64,000 nt of DNA from Solanum dulcamara (GCF_947179165.1 NC_077245.1:51613286-51677285), one strand, 5' to 3'. Numbered from the stretch's first letter, positions 44,341 through 57,252 are shown. Translations and numbers: made by a program. The notes: generated by a model from the letters alone, not told the origin.

Positions 44341-45715
44341 ATCAGATAGAGTCAAAGTCAATCTTGAGATAAAAAATTTCTTTTCTTTCATAATACTAAA
44401 AGACATAAAATAAAATACACAACTAAATCGTACTTGAGTTTCATACATATATATAGTTGCTAGAAAGTAAAATGTAATTAACAAATTTAATGTACGTCCA
44501 CTTGTCCATGGATTTTTCTCTTTCTTAATAACTTTCTTGGCCTTGTTACTGGATAGTTGTGCAATATCAACACTATCATCTGTAATAGATCCTTCATTTT
44601 TTGATCTTCCTCTCTTTGTAGTAGCTTTTTTAGGAGACGTCACCTCAATATCTTCCATGAAATTCTAAAAAAAAAAAAAAAAAGAACAATAGTTAAGAGA
44701 TAATTTTAAAATATTTAAAATCGATTAACTCATTTTTTTTTTGAGAAGTCGTAACTACTTTATAGTAAATCAATAAACTTGAATACCTTATCACCATCTG
44801 TGGCATCTTCAATATTGAAAACATGCTTCTATTATTAAAAAGTTAACATATTTAGATACTATTTGTGATAAATTATAAATACTTAATAAATAAATTTATC
44901 TTATTATTAAAGATAACATACAGTGAATACATCTTTTTCTATTGATTTCTTGTATTGATTTATCAGATCTTCTTAACTCCATAGACACAATCACGTGACT
45001 CAACATTTTCTTGTTTCACAGCCACTGTAAACATGATGGTTCTATCAAGAAGAGCATCCAATTCCACCGGGTAAACATGATGGTTCTATTAATCTGAGGC
45101 TTGTATCTGATATCATATGTGTTTAATAAATCTAAGCATTATTTTTAATATTTAAAATAAATGTTGATTATACCTATGAGAAGCAATCTCATCTCGAGCA
45201 CATTTTTTGCAATCAACTTTATTACCAACATTGTCAATTTTTCTCTGACACTTCTTGCATCCCATATATGACCAGTCCTTTTGAAGTTCTAAGTTAACTA
45301 CTGTTGCAACTATCCAGAACTGTCTAATCTGTAAAGAAAATTGATCAACACATATAGTAATATTTTACTTAAAATTAATGATATTTATAAATCCCTCATA
45401 AAAAATATATAATTTACCTCATGGAATTAATGAATGCTTGAATACTTTTAAGTTTTGTGGTTTCAGTCTCCAACTCCTCAGAAACAGAAAGAGTACAATG
45501 AGAATTTGTTTGACTCAACATTTCAAAGGTTGGTTGAGACACACGTCCTAATCTACATTTTAAAAATTTGTGTTAGATTTGTTGATGTAATTTTATGTTA
45601 GCATTTACATTAATATAATATATTTTAAAAGTAACCTAGATTTGCATTCATTAGCTTGCGATAGATCAGGATTAATCCAAAGCTTGGAAGAATTTCAAGT
45701 ATTTTGTATAGAATA
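44341..45715 (-). pseudogene. RPA70-like single-strand DNA-binding protein, multi-exon remnant (copy 1)
   Basis: Minus-strand exons, in order: WINPDLSQANECKSR near 45660; LGRVSQPTFEML...LETETTKLKSI (45555-45425); then a zinc ribbon C-x2-C-x13-C-x2-C (MGCKKCQRKIDNVGNKVDCKKC, about 45265-45200) of the RPA70 C-terminal OB-fold. LLDRTIMFTVAVKQENVESRD follows (about 45060-44985), then HVFNIEDATDGDK (about 44830-44790). The last is a basic C-terminal exon (44658-44500, KKATTKRGRS, KKVIKKEK). GT/AG-like borders separate several blocks. RPA-like genes are known companions of plant Helitrons. Stops and loss of the 5' part show decay. Confidence 0.75.
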
Positions 45716-45804
45716 TACTGTAAACAACAAATTTTCGAGTAGAGAAAAAATAAATAATCAAGACCAAAAAATTGAAGTAACAAAGTGTAATATTTGATTT
45801 CAAA

Positions 45805-46673
45805 ATGTAGTGCGCGTTACAATCTCTATGATAATCTTATGATTCTTCAAATAATATGGAATATGTTGAACTTGAATTTGATTTAGACTCAAGGGTTTGA
45901 ATATCTTGATCTTGAATCTTCGTCTTCAAACTTGGATTTGAATTATTTGTCACAAACACTTGTATGGTTATGACGAATAATAAATGTGAACAAGCAACTT
46001 GATCCTGAACGTCTTGATATTTGCCTTCGTTCTTGATCTTGAACGTCTTGATATTTGCCTTCGTTCTTGATCTTGAACTTGAACTTAATCGCTTAAACTT
46101 TGTAGCTTTGTAGAGAATTTGTGGTCTTTGATCCACGAGCTCTTTTCTTTCTTTCTGTTCTTTCAAACCCCTCCTCCTGAGAATAATAAGAACCCATATT
46201 TATTGTTGTAGGGAGTGGTATGCCTGTGTGATTTGATTGGTCGGTTTGAACTGACCAATCAGATTTCTTTGGTGAAGAGCTTTAATTTGGTTGGTTAGAA
46301 CATGTCACATATACATGTGACATTATTCTAGTGAATCATTTAATTTGACTTAAATTGCCACATAATTTTGAGATGTGGCATGATTTTAGTAGCTTATTTG
46401 ATTTGACTTGGATTGCCACCTAACTTTGGCACATGACATGATTCTAGTGACTTATTTAATTTGACTTGGATTGCCACATAACTTTGACACGTGGCATGAT
46501 TTTAGTGGCTTATTTAATTTCACTTGGATTGCCACATAACTTTGACACGTGACATGCTTTTAGTGGCTCATTTATTTGACTTGGATTGCCACAATATTTG
46601 GACTATTTTCTTGAATTTAATATAGTCCAAATTAATTTATAGATTTAAATTCAATAAAATTTTAATGCTTACA
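45805..46673 (-). repeat. 3' LTR of a Tat/Ogre-like gypsy element (copy 1)
   Basis: On the minus strand a purine-rich GAAGTAGAGGGCATT (46674-46690) precedes TGTAAGCATTAAAATTTTAT. The block ends GAGATTGTAACGCGCACTACA at 45805, giving a TG...CA-bordered ~869-bp LTR. It contains 58-bp tandem repeats and a 34-bp duplication (46001-46068). The partner LTR and pol body lie beyond the window, so borders rest on termini and the purine tract only. A 110-codon frame at 45837-46166 (minus) lies wholly inside and is unlikely to be a gene. Confidence 0.55.
46333..46592. repeat. 58-bp tandem repeats in the gypsy LTR (copy 1)
   Basis: About 4.5 units of the form CTTATTTAATTTGACTTGGA-TTGCCACATAACTTTGACAC-GTGGCATGATTTTAGTGG, 58 bp each, 80-95% alike. 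Confidence 0.9.
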
Positions 46674-47144
46674 AATGCCCTCTACTTCAAGTCTTGTCAA
46701 AGTATTTTATACAAAGACTAGCCTTAAAGTATTAACTAAATGATAATCGTATGTCGTGCATTTTAAGATGCACCATGAACATATTAAATTAATACAATAT
46801 TCCAATTAAAGTGACATATTTGGAGTAAATAATGAGACTCCAATTGGAACTTCATCACTTGGCTAATGCAATTTATTTTTACTAGATTTGAACAATTAGA
46901 ATACAATAGAGATCAACAAAATAAAGAATAGGCATTTGCTGACAAAAATAAATAAATAATAATCGTCCAATTAGAATTCAGAAAGGACACATTCTTTTTA
47001 GAATACAAATAACCCAAATTTTTACAATTCCACAACCAATTAGGATACAGAGAGAATAAATTTGTACCATTCCACTAGAGTGCTAACCCAAAAAGTAATT
47101 ATAGTTACTTTGGGAGAAAGACTCCCTCACCGTCACTATTTGTC

Positions 47145-47152
47145 TATAAATA
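47145..47152 (+). promoter_or_regulatory. TATA box of the antisense PMD gene (copy 1)
   Basis: TATAAATA, preceded by GTCACTATTTGTC and followed by a CT-rich initiator-like region. A strong splice donor GTAAGT follows at 47253-47258 after GATACGAG, consistent with a transcribed leader. It lies between the gypsy purine tract and the PMD coding region, on the plus strand. Confidence 0.5.
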
Positions 47153-47375
47153 AGCTCTCTCCTTTTATTTATTTTTATCATTGGCATTTACAATTTTTGA
47201 TGCTCTTTTTTGCATACACTCTTGAGTTCATCGTGCAGAATAAAGATACGAGGTAAGTTTTTTTTTTTTTTTTTTTTTGGCTTTGTTCTTTTGTTCTTTT
47301 GTGTTTGTTTTTAATCAATAGAAGCAATAGTTGTATCTTATGGAGCCAATAATTTTACATCATCCTTAGTGAATA

Positions 47376-47905
47376 CTTTACACCGCCTGACTCGAAGGTG
47401 CTGCATTGTTTGAGCCAAAGACTTTACACTGTCTAAGGCAAAGACTTTACATGATTTGTGACAAAGACTTTACACTGTCTGAGTCAAAGGCATCAGATAG
47501 TTCAAGTCAAAGACTTTAACCATCTAAGGTAAGGAATTTACATGATTTGTGGCAAAGACTTTACACTGTCTGAGTCAAAAGATACCACATAGTCCAAGCC
47601 AAATACTTTACACCATCTCAAGAAATTTTTTTATATGATTTGTGGCAAAAAATTTACACCGTCTGAGTCAAAAGCATCACTAGTCCAAGCCAAAGACTTT
47701 ACACTATCTAAGAAAAAGACTTTACATGATTTGAGTCAAAGGCATCACATCATCCGAGCCAAAGACTTTATCCGTCTAAGGCAAAGACCTTACATGATTT
47801 AAACCTAAGGCATGACATCATTTGAGCTAAAGACTTTACACCGTCTAAAGAAAAGACTTCACCTGATCGATAGAGACTTTATACCGTCTGTACTAGGCAT
47901 AGTTC
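47376..47905. repeat. Higher-order GACTTTACA repeat array (copy 1)
   Basis: Subunits of about 22-30 bp (CAAAGACTTTACACCGTCTAAG; GACTTTACATGATTTGTGG; GTCTGAGTCAAAGGCATCAC; ATAGTCCAAGC) alternate in a roughly repeating order, giving 70-120-bp higher-order units. It lies in the leader/first-intron region of the PMD gene. Confidence 0.85.
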
Positions 47906-48005
47906 GAGCTCAAAGAATAAAATCATTCATTATTGAAATTCATAACCATGATTATTGAATTACTAATTAAGTGCTAATAAAATACTTTTTTTTGCAATTT
48001 GAATC

Positions 48006-50083
48006 ATGGTTTACTTTAGAGATTTGATGTCCTCTTCTTCTGAGTCGCAATACCTTATAATATCAGATCATAAGGATAATGAGGTGGAGACCAAATTGCT
48101 TATAGGTACCCTATTAGCTGGCAAGTATGCTGCTCCGTGGCCATCTTTAGGGGAACTTCCTGGTTTAGATGATTGAACTCTTGAATATAAAAGCCATCCT
48201 CCCAAGACGTGGGTACTTTGCACTCCTAATCAACGTACCAAAAATATTGCAACTTCTTTTCCATGCTTGGGATGACAAATCATAAATGGCGAGTCTCGAT
48301 GGGATGAAACTTTCACATTTGATGGAGAGTTTCACTAAATTTCAGGCTATTGGGAGTGGGCTGAAGATATCCTTAGTAGGAGTGGCCAGGCTTTGAAAGA
48401 CCCAAGAATATACAATGTTGTGTATGGTTCATTTTTTTTACCTATAATCATAACACTAACATCTTGCAAGTCTTCTGCGAAGATTGGTGTCCTGTTACAA
48501 ATACACTACTTACCTCAGTTGGAAAATTATCTATATCACTTTGGGACTTACACATGATTGATGGTTTACCCATAACAGGAAGTCTTTATGAGGAGGTCCT
48601 GCCAAACGTTACAGAACTTTTAAACTCATCCGACAAAGGAAAAAGATTTCTCCCCCATTCTTGTGAGCATTTATTTGATGCTTTTCATCATATCTGAGTA
48701 GAAAATAATAATGACCCAAATGTTTTTGTGGAATGATGGGTAGAGTTTTTATGTAAGGGAGATACAAAATATGGACAACCCCCACCAAGAAGAGAAAAGA
48801 AGTTTGTCCATCTCAAGTCGTCGTATAACCCAACTGGCGTAATTGGTGAGCCTGTTAATTGGTCTCCTGCTGAAGAAGCTTTGTTTCACAAGTTAGAAGT
48901 TAAGAGTCGCAAGAAAAATGAAACACACTTGGCCGCCTTTTTATCTTGCTGTTTGTGTGTATTTGTTATGAATAGGATCACTTTATTCATCTGGGCGTCT
49001 TCAGAATTGTCTGTCATTTAGCATATGGACGAAGAGTTAGCCTTGCAGTTCCAGTCTTAGTTAGCATTTACAAAGGTCTAAATACAATTTCAAGATGCTC
49101 ATGACTTAATCTCGTCCAAACTTGTTTTTCAATTCATTATGTGTATGGTTGGTTGGCCTATTACTTTAAGACTCATTACCCATTAGCAGGTGGACCGACT
49201 GATCCTCTTATGAATTCCTTTTTTGGAGAAGGTGCTACAAGGTATTTTAAAAAAGAGGATGCAAGAAAGCGTATACATGGAGGAGGAACCATTTTCTGGG
49301 ATGCAACATTGATCAAAAGACCTAATGATCACCACTACCGTGATGACGGCATTGAAAAAGACTTTCAATAGAATTTTTTTATGCGTCTTCGCTTGAACTA
49401 TCTCACTTCTAGGGACGAGAATATCTTTATTGTGGAGCCTTATAGTCCCCACAGATTCAGTCATCAATTTGGCTTTTTTTAAAATGCTCCTGGTCGATTA
49501 TATCGAGATTTGCGTGAGGCTTCATTAGCAGAGGAATTAAGGCTTACCAGAATTTGTGTATTGACAAATAGAGGGAAAGAGTAACATTTTCTCCTAGTGG
49601 GTCCAACTTGAAAAAATTCTTTTCTCTCAATTACAAGTCTTGGTGGGAAAAGGTGCATGGAAATTTTCTTGAAAATTATATAGAGTCATTGGTGAATGTT
49701 GTTGATCCAAATATCGATATTCTTTAAAATAATTATGAGGAGATCTTAATTGTAAGTCAACCTCCTATTTTGAAGTCTAAAGTTGTTGTTCTAGACAAGG
49801 TCAAGGGTCTTTCCCATGAAGAATTTTAAAAATAAAAATATTCAACTCAAATTCAACACACCTCTCACAAGCAGCCATCTCAAGAAGAAAGTAGTAGCAT
49901 CCGTAGTGATCGTTGTTGAAAGCAATTGAAACTACCTTCTGACACGCCAAATGATACTAGTTCGCATCCAGTAGAGATTTTTAACAACAACGTTAGTTCT
50001 TCAAGGACTTTGACGGCTATTAACGAGGTAATGATTTTTTTTATTCCATGACCCACATGACTCCACTAACTATGATATGTCTT

Positions 50084-50139
<56 letters not shown>

Positions 50140-50911
50140 CATATTATTTTCTTTTGCAGGCAAACAATATTAGCATGTTGGAGACTTTTTATCAAAGTAA
50201 GCCATAAGACAGTAATGAATCTGTAGAGGGGCCGAATTCAAGGAAATCATGACACCCAAATCAGAGCGATAGGCTATTTCTATCCCTCATGAAAGAACTA
50301 CATCAAGTGTAGAATATCCTCTCCACAAGAAATCGGCAATGTCCATGTCTATCTTTGATGGAAAGGTCATCTCAAAACTTCGAATGAATTTTATCGAGGG
50401 AGCTTGGAATAAGATTCATCCTAAACTTGTCGATCTCACTGCATAATGAGTTTCTTCTCTTAATGATGAGGTCCAAGTAATTATTGATGATGTATATGGA
50501 ATGGGGGTGGATATTTCTCCTTTGAAAAACTTATTGTAGTCTCTCTTTGAATGTGCCACGTCCTATGATCAAGTATGATCATCCCTCGCTGATAAAGTCC
50601 TAAAAATTGAAAAATTTGAGTCATATTTAAAAGCCAAGGAACGTCTTGATCTTATCTTGAATGAAAAGAATGAGAAATCAGAAGAATTGTCTAATATCTG
50701 TCAATCCCTTAAGGAGGCGAGGAAAAAGGTGAAGGAGTTAAAATCCCTCCGAAATGTTGCCAAGATAGAAGTTGAAGATGTCGAACCCAAAGTCGTAGCA
50801 GCTGAACAAGAGTACAATAAATGCGCTGATGTTTCTCTAGTAACTACGACTGCCTCGCATGATGTGGAAGAGAAAAAGAGGGTTTTAAAGATTTCTCTTC
50901 AAGACAACTAA
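48006..50911 (+). pseudogene. Plant mobile domain (PMD) gene, antisense within gypsy element (copy 1)
   Basis: Starts at ATG 48006 (MVYFRDLMSSSSESQYLI). Homology to the aminotransferase-like plant mobile domain follows: YWEWAEDILSRSG, then VFCEDWCPVTNTLLTSVGKLSISLWDLHMIDGLPI (48470-48590). Next is VYGWLAYYFKTHYPLAGGPTDPL (49140-49205). It ends in a charged coiled coil (50657-50911, NEKSEELSNICQSLKEARKK). An intron with GT at 50028 and AG at 50159 holds the AT microsatellite. Stops at 48174, 48270 and 48335, a frameshift near 48450 and later stops show it is dead. PMD proteins act in transcriptional silencing, and PMD genes are known as extra, often antisense, ORFs of gypsy elements. Orientation opposite to pol fits that. 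Confidence 0.8.
50086..50135. repeat. (AT)n microsatellite in PMD intron (copy 1)
   Basis: 50 bp of alternating T/A. The same repeat is 52 bp in copy 2 (61534-61585). Confidence 0.95.
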
Positions 50912-51962
50912 TTATAAGCTACGTTTAGACTAGCTTATTATGAGATATTTTTTTTGCTCTTTATTTATTTATTTATTTTAGAATTTTGATTGATTAGTTG
51001 TCACTCTTTTAGAAACTTTTTTTATTGCATTATATTGCACATTTCTTTAATTATTTCTTTTACATTTCAGCTTCAAGAGTTATTTACTCATATTGATGCA
51101 TTGACATAGTCGTATTAAGCTTGGACTTTCCCCTAAACATCATTGTGTATCACCTTGTGTGTTTCGATACTATGAGAGATATATCATTGTATGAGAGCAC
51201 CAAAGCCATGAGAGATAATGTATTAAAAACCAAACTTCTTAATCTAAAACATATCCAAAATTTATAGCTCAAATCCCTCACGATTGTTCTAAACAAACTT
51301 CAAAAATGAATTTCACATGCAGAAAAGCTGACATATTCATATTCACATGATCTTATTAAAAATACTCATATCTCAGCATAGAGAAGCCAAAATGATAATA
51401 TTTTTGATCAGTTGAAAAGAAGATTCATAAAACTAAAACATGTACAATAATCACAGCTAATAGCTTTACAGATTTGTATGAATATTTCTTTGAAATCAAT
51501 TCAAACTCTATCTTGATTGGCCCTCTCTAATTCACATATTATATATGACAATCTACAAGAATATTATGATGCTCAAATCATAGCATGCCCCATTTATTTT
51601 AAACTTATGAGACTAAACTTAGGATGTAACACTAAGAACCACTAACCTCGCTGAAGAAGGTCAAGTGAGACTATGTATTTTTTGGACACTCATGCAACTG
51701 AACTCAGAATGTAATTCCAAGCGCACATGTACCCCGGTGAAGAGGATCAAGTCATAACGTAGTTCTGAAGGAGTGATATTTTATTATTTTTTTAAAAAAA
51801 CAATTTAATTTTTTTTGTGTCCTAACTTTTGCCTAGGCCACCTCTTTCGAGATTTTCAACCTAGCGGACATTTTTTTTGGATGCCGTGCACAGTTTATAC
51901 TCTTGTGGGCCAGGAGTAACATGTAGTTTATGCTTGTACCTTAAGGAGGGTGTTTCTTTTCT
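50912..51962. other. Gypsy spacer between pol end and antisense PMD gene (copy 1)
   Basis: Non-coding. It contains repeated Ala/Cys-poor T-rich blocks and two parallel AACTTAGGATGTAAC / AACTCAGAATGTAATTCC segments near 51610 and 51700. It corresponds to the pol-to-LTR spacer of the minus-strand gypsy element. Confidence 0.55.
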
Positions 51963-52040
51963 TCAAGGATAGTATCTATTTATGAACTTTCCATTAATGG
52001 GTCCAACTCACAATACTTCTAAGTCAACCAGTTTGTAAGT
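51963..52040 (-). pseudogene. Terminal fragment of gypsy integrase, cut by the duplication (copy 1)
   Basis: The minus strand encodes the last ~26 residues of Tat-type integrase (GTYKLVDLEVL, VGPINGKFINRYYP, stop complement at 51963-51965). The rest of the domain exists only after copy 2 (63491-64000). The break coincides with the duplication junction. Confidence 0.8.
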
Positions 52041-52089
52041 GCCTCGTGTAGGGTCTGTTCCCACAAAAAAAAAAAAAAAAAAAAAAAAA

Positions 52090-54217
52090 CATTATAAGCA
52101 AAACTATTGTTGATAATTACATTATTTCAATTCCATATTTTTCCTGATGAGACATAATTTATTAAAATTTCTTTATCATTTCCAGGCGCCTTAACCTCTT
52201 CCAAGGTCTTATCAATTGTTATGTCTCCTCGCTCTTCTTGAGCAGGTTCTTTCATATCATGACCATCTTGATTGTTTGTTTCTTTTCTTTTTCAAGGATT
52301 TTTATCTTTGGAACTGATTGGTCTACCACGTTTTAAATATGGTTTAGACTCATTTGCATTAATTAATTGTCCTACTCGGACATCAACTCAAATTGGAGCA
52401 TTAACAGTTGGAATATGAGATTTAGTAACTCTTGATAGGTTAGTGAATGCATCTGGCAATTGATTTGTATTATTTTGCAAATGAATTATCTTTTGAACTT
52501 TCAATTCACATTTATTTGTACGAGGATCTAAATGAGATAATGATAATGCATTCCAATCTATTTTCCTTTTCAGCTACTTATTTTCTCCCCCTAATGTTGG
52601 GTATACTGATTCATCAAAATGACAATCAGCAAATCTTGCAGTGAATAAATCTCCAGTCATAGGTTCCAAATATTTTATGATAGAAGGAGATTCATACCCA
52701 ACATATATCCCCAATCTTCTTTGGGGTCCCATTTTTGTGTGTTCTGGAAATTGAAACATATACTGCACATCCAAATATTCTAAGATAAAAAATATTCGGA
52801 TCATGATCAAAAGCCAATTGTAATGGGGAGACTTTATGATAACTTGCGGATCTGAACCGCACAAGACTTGCTGCATACAAAATAGTATGACCCCATAATG
52901 AAATGAGAAGTTTTGTTCTCATAAGCATTGGCCTAGCAATTAATTAGAGATGTTTAATTAATGATTCTGCTAGACCATTTTGAGTATGAACATGAGCAAC
53001 CGGATGCTCAACTGTTATCCCAGTGGACAAACAATAATCATTAAATGCTTGAGATGTAAACTCGCCAGCATTATCAAGATGAATTGTCTTTATTGTATAA
53101 TCTGGAAATTATGCTCTTAACTTGATTATTTGAGCAAGTAATCTCGTAAATGTCATATTATGAGTTGATAATAAGCATACATGTGATCATCTTGTAGATG
53201 CATCTATTAAAACTACATAATATTTAAATGGTCCAAATGATGGGTGCATGAGCCCACATATATCACCCTGTATACGTTACAAAAATATTGGGAAATTATT
53301 TTTCACTTTGATTACTGATGGTCTAGTAATTAATTTGCCTTGAGAACATGTAGCACAAGAGAATTCTTTAAATTGAAGAATCTTTTGGTTCTTCAAAGAG
53401 TGTCCATGTGAACTCTCAATTATTTTGCGCATCATATTAGAACTGGGATGGCTAAATCGGTCATGCCAAATAATAAAATCATTTGAGTTAGTAAACCTTT
53501 GGTTTACTATGATATATGTCTCAACCATGCTAATACTTGTGAAGTATAAGTCGGATGAAAGAGCGGGTAACTTTTCAAGTATAAACTTTTTGCCCGACGT
53601 CATTGTAGTAATGTAAAGATATTCATTCTTTTCATTATTTGTAGTCTCAATATGATAACCATTTTGACGAATGTCTTTGAAACTTAATAAGTTTCTTTGA
53701 GACTTACTACAATATAATGCTTCATTAATTGTTAAATTTGTTCTCTCCGATAAGTACAACTTTAGCTTTTCCGGATCCTTCAATTAATCTTGTACTACCA
53801 GATATTGTATTAATATTAGCTTTTTTCATAATCAAATAAGAGAAATATTTCTTATATCTTAAAATAGTGTGTGTTATGACACTATCAATAAGACATATAT
53901 CATCATAATTATTTTTGGATTCAGCTGATGACTGGAAAATTTCCATATTCTGATATAGAAGTTAATTTGTTTGAAGAAAATTAAAGTTTCGTGTTGATAA
54001 CGTGTTATAAAATACACTAACTTAACAAAATAAAGAGGGGAGAGTAAGAGAAAAGAAAGAGAGATGTATTCTTTCTTTTTTCTTTTTGTGTATCATCCTT
54101 TTACATTGCAAAGTATGTAATTTATAGACAATAAAAATGATGAACACAAGTGGACAACTTGCCCACTTACAAAGAAAAGTAATCAAAGTGGACAACCACC
54201 CGACTTGTTGTTTAACA
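52090..54217 (-). mobile_element. copia #3 5' portion with LTR (copy 2)
   Basis: Duplicate of 40642-42768: protease/integrase remnant at 52090-53946 and LTR at 54003-54217. It has no 3' half and no second LTR on its left because the duplication began in the LINE. The LTR edge TGTTATAAAATAC is complete here. Confidence 0.9.
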
Positions 54218-54572
54218 CTCTTAACTTTATATACATATCTTAACTTTTCGACAATCTATCATTCCCTATTCTTGAGGTAGGATAATTACTTCCCTAAAAT
54301 ATTAGATATTTTTTTTGTGCTGATTCTGTATACACAGAGACACATAACAATTCCACGTATTTTTCACTTTTTTTTTATACACGAGTGCATAATCAAATAA
54401 TATATGATATTGGATTGTATTACCATATATGTATCATTGAATTTATTACATTTTCACTCTATGTATTGCAATGTGATTGTGATTGTACTATAAATGCATA
54501 ATTAGTATAATATCCGTGCAATGCGCGGAATATTAATCCGAGATCAACTATATAATACTTAGTATAAATGGA

Positions 54573-55523
54573 TTGCAACATGATAAGTAATACACTTTTG
54601 ATAATGTGTAAAAAAATATTCCCATTCAACGTGATAAGAAAATCACTTTTGACATGATAAGAAAAACACATTTACAAAATATAAAGAAAGTACCTTTTTA
54701 ACATGATAAGAAATACACTTTAGATAAAAATGTAGAAAGTACTTACTCAATATGATAAGAAAATCTATTTACAAATTATAAATAAAGTATCTTTCAACAT
54801 GATGAGAAAAATATTTTTACAAAATGTAACGACAGTATTCATTAAACGAGATAAGAAATCACGTTTACAAAAATTAAAGAAAGTACTCTTTCAAAATGAT
54901 AAGGAAAACACTATTATAAAATGTAAAAAAGAATAACTTTAGACAACATGATAAGAAAAACAGTTTTACAAATTTTAATAAAGTACTATTCAACAATATG
55001 AAAAGAAATATATATTTGCAAAATTGTAAAGGAAATAATATTTAAACATGGTAAGAATAACACTTTACAAAGTGTAAAAAAAAATATCATTTTAACATGA
55101 TAAGAAAAACACTTTTGCAAATGTAAAGAAAGTAGCTATTGAAGATGATAAGAAAAATATTTTTACTAAATGTAACGAAAATAATCATTCATCATGATAA
55201 TAAAAATACAACTTCATAAAATTTTCAAGAAAATACTTATTTAACAATATGATAAGAAAAACACTTCTAAAAGAAGTAAATAAAAGAAGATACGCATTAA
55301 TCATGATAAGAAAAATACTTTAAAAAAGGTTAAGAAAGTACTCTTTTCAACATGATAAGAAATACACTTTTAGAAAATATAAAGATAGTACCTTTTGACA
55401 ACATAATAAAAAAGACTTTTACAAAATTTTAAGAAAGTACTTGTTCAATAATATGATAGGAAAAACACTTTTACAAAATTGTAAAGAAAGTATCATTTCA
55501 ACATGATAAGTAAAACAATTTTA
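54573..55523. repeat. ~20-copy minisatellite (copy 2)
   Basis: Same unit order as 43125-44075. No unit gain or loss since duplication was visible. Confidence 0.9.
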
Positions 55524-55532
55524 TAAAATCTA

Positions 55533-55788
55533 AAGAAAGACTTCTTTATACACAACATTTGTAACCTCATTACGAATGTTCCCATCATCATCATAAGATA
55601 AAATCTTTAATCCTTTACTGCTAGTAACTCATGATAAAGCAACATGCAATTGTCCATGGGTAAATACTGGCTTTTTCAAAAACAATCCAATGTGAGACAA
55701 CGATTGACCTTGACTTTTATTAATGATCATGGCAAAATATACAATTAATAAAAATTGTCTTCGCCTAAAACTTGAAAGATATTCTTGC
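55533..55788 (-). pseudogene. Helitron helicase C-terminal remnant (copy 2)
   Basis: Same as 44085-44340, with the same TGA in the ALSR motif, showing that the lesion predates the duplication. Confidence 0.8.
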
Positions 55789-57163
55789 ATCAGATAGAGT
55801 CAAAGTCAATCTTGAGATAAAAAATTTCTTTTCTTTCATAATACTAAAAGACATAAAATAAAATACACAACTAAATCGTACTTGAGTTTCATACATATAT
55901 ATAGTTGCTAGAAAGTAAAATGTAATTAACAAATTTAATGTACGTCCACTTGTCCATGGATTTTTCTCTTTCTTAATAACTTTCTTGGCCTTGTTACTGG
56001 ATAGTTGTGCAATATCAACACTATCATCTGTAATAGATCCTTCATTTTTTGATCTTCCTCTCTTTGTAGTAGCTTTTTTAGGAGACGTCACCTCAATATC
56101 TTCCATGAAATTCTAAAAAAAAAAAAAAAAAGAACAATAGTTAAGAGATAATTTTAAAATATTTAAAATCGATTAACTCATTTTTTTTTTGAGAAGTCGT
56201 AACTACTTTATAGTAAATCAATAAACTTGAATACCTTATCACCATCTGTGGCATCTTCAATATTGAAAACATGCTTCTATTATTAAAAAGTTAACATATT
56301 TAGATACTATTTGTGATAAATTATAAATACTTAATAAATAAATTTATCTTATTATTAAAGATAACATACAGTGAATACATCTTTTTCTATTGATTTCTTG
56401 TATTGATTTATCAGATCTTCTTAACTCCATAGACACAATCACGTGACTCAACATTTTCTTGTTTCACAGCCACTGTAAACATGATGGTTCTATCAAGAAG
56501 AGCATCCAATTCCACCGGGTAAACATGATGGTTCTATTAATCTGAGGCTTGTATCTGATATCATATGTGTTTAATAAATCTAAGCATTATTTTTAATATT
56601 TAAAATAAATGTTGATTATACCTATGAGAAGCAATCTCATCTCGAGCACATTTTTTGCAATCAACTTTATTACCAACATTGTCAATTTTTCTCTGACACT
56701 TCTTGCATCCCATATATGACCAGTCCTTTTGAAGTTCTAAGTTAACTACTGTTGCAACTATCCAGAACTGTCTAATCTGTAAAGAAAATTGATCAACACA
56801 TATAGTAATATTTTACTTAAAATTAATGATATTTATAAATCCCTCATAAAAAATATATAATTTACCTCATGGAATTAATGAATGCTTGAATACTTTTAAG
56901 TTTTGTGGTTTCAGTCTCCAACTCCTCAGAAACAGAAAGAGTACAATGAGAATTTGTTTGACTCAACATTTCAAAGGTTGGTTGAGACACACGTCCTAAT
57001 CTACATTTTAAAAATTTGTGTTAGATTTGTTGATGTAATTTTATGTTAGCATTTACATTAATATAATATATTTTAAAAGTAACCTAGATTTGCATTCATT
57101 AGCTTGCGATAGATCAGGATTAATCCAAAGCTTGGAAGAATTTCAAGTATTTTGTATAGAATA
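55789..57163 (-). pseudogene. RPA70-like remnant (copy 2)
   Basis: Same exon order and zinc ribbon (about 56713-56648) as 44341-45715; identical lesions. Confidence 0.75.
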
Positions 57164-57252
57164 TACTGTAAACAACAAATTTTCGAGTAGAGAAAAAATA
57201 AATAATCAAGACCAAAAAATTGAAGTAACAAAGTGTAATATTTGATTTCAAA

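Larger units (their letters stand above)
43054..45804 (-). mobile_element. Helitron 3' portion with helicase and RPA remnants (copy 1)
   Basis: On the minus strand the element ends in the stem-loop CCGCGCATTGCACGG (43066-43080), a short AT spacer and CTAA at 43057-43054, followed by host T. This is the CTRR 3' end with hairpin typical of Helitrons. Upstream lie a minisatellite, a PIF1-type helicase fragment and an RPA70-like gene. It is cut at 45804 by the gypsy LTR, so its 5' end is not in this part of the window. Confidence 0.65.
40594..52040. repeat. Tandem segmental duplication, copy 1 (~11.45 kb)
   Basis: Near-identical to 52041-63490 with offset 11447-11450. It starts in the LINE 3' UTR at GCCTC (40594-40598) and ends with ...GTTTGTAAGT in the gypsy integrase tail. 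Differences I found: A24 versus A25 in the LINE tail; AACGGTT versus AACGTGTT at 42551; T9 versus T8 near 42870; C46005 versus T57453; and a 2-bp change in the AT microsatellite. Everything listed below in 40594-52040 has a counterpart in copy 2. Confidence 0.97.
54502..57252 (-). mobile_element. Helitron 3' portion (copy 2)
   Basis: Duplicate of 43054-45804, including the CCGCGCATTGCACGG stem-loop and CTAA end, minisatellite, helicase and RPA remnants. No coding difference from copy 1 was noticed. Confidence 0.65.

Noticed and set aside
45837..46166. Lys/Ser-rich 110-codon frame (minus), present twice, as a small protein gene
   Set aside because: It lies entirely in the gypsy LTR, includes a 34-bp tandem duplication, and has no promoter or domain. 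Its double occurrence comes only from the segmental duplication.
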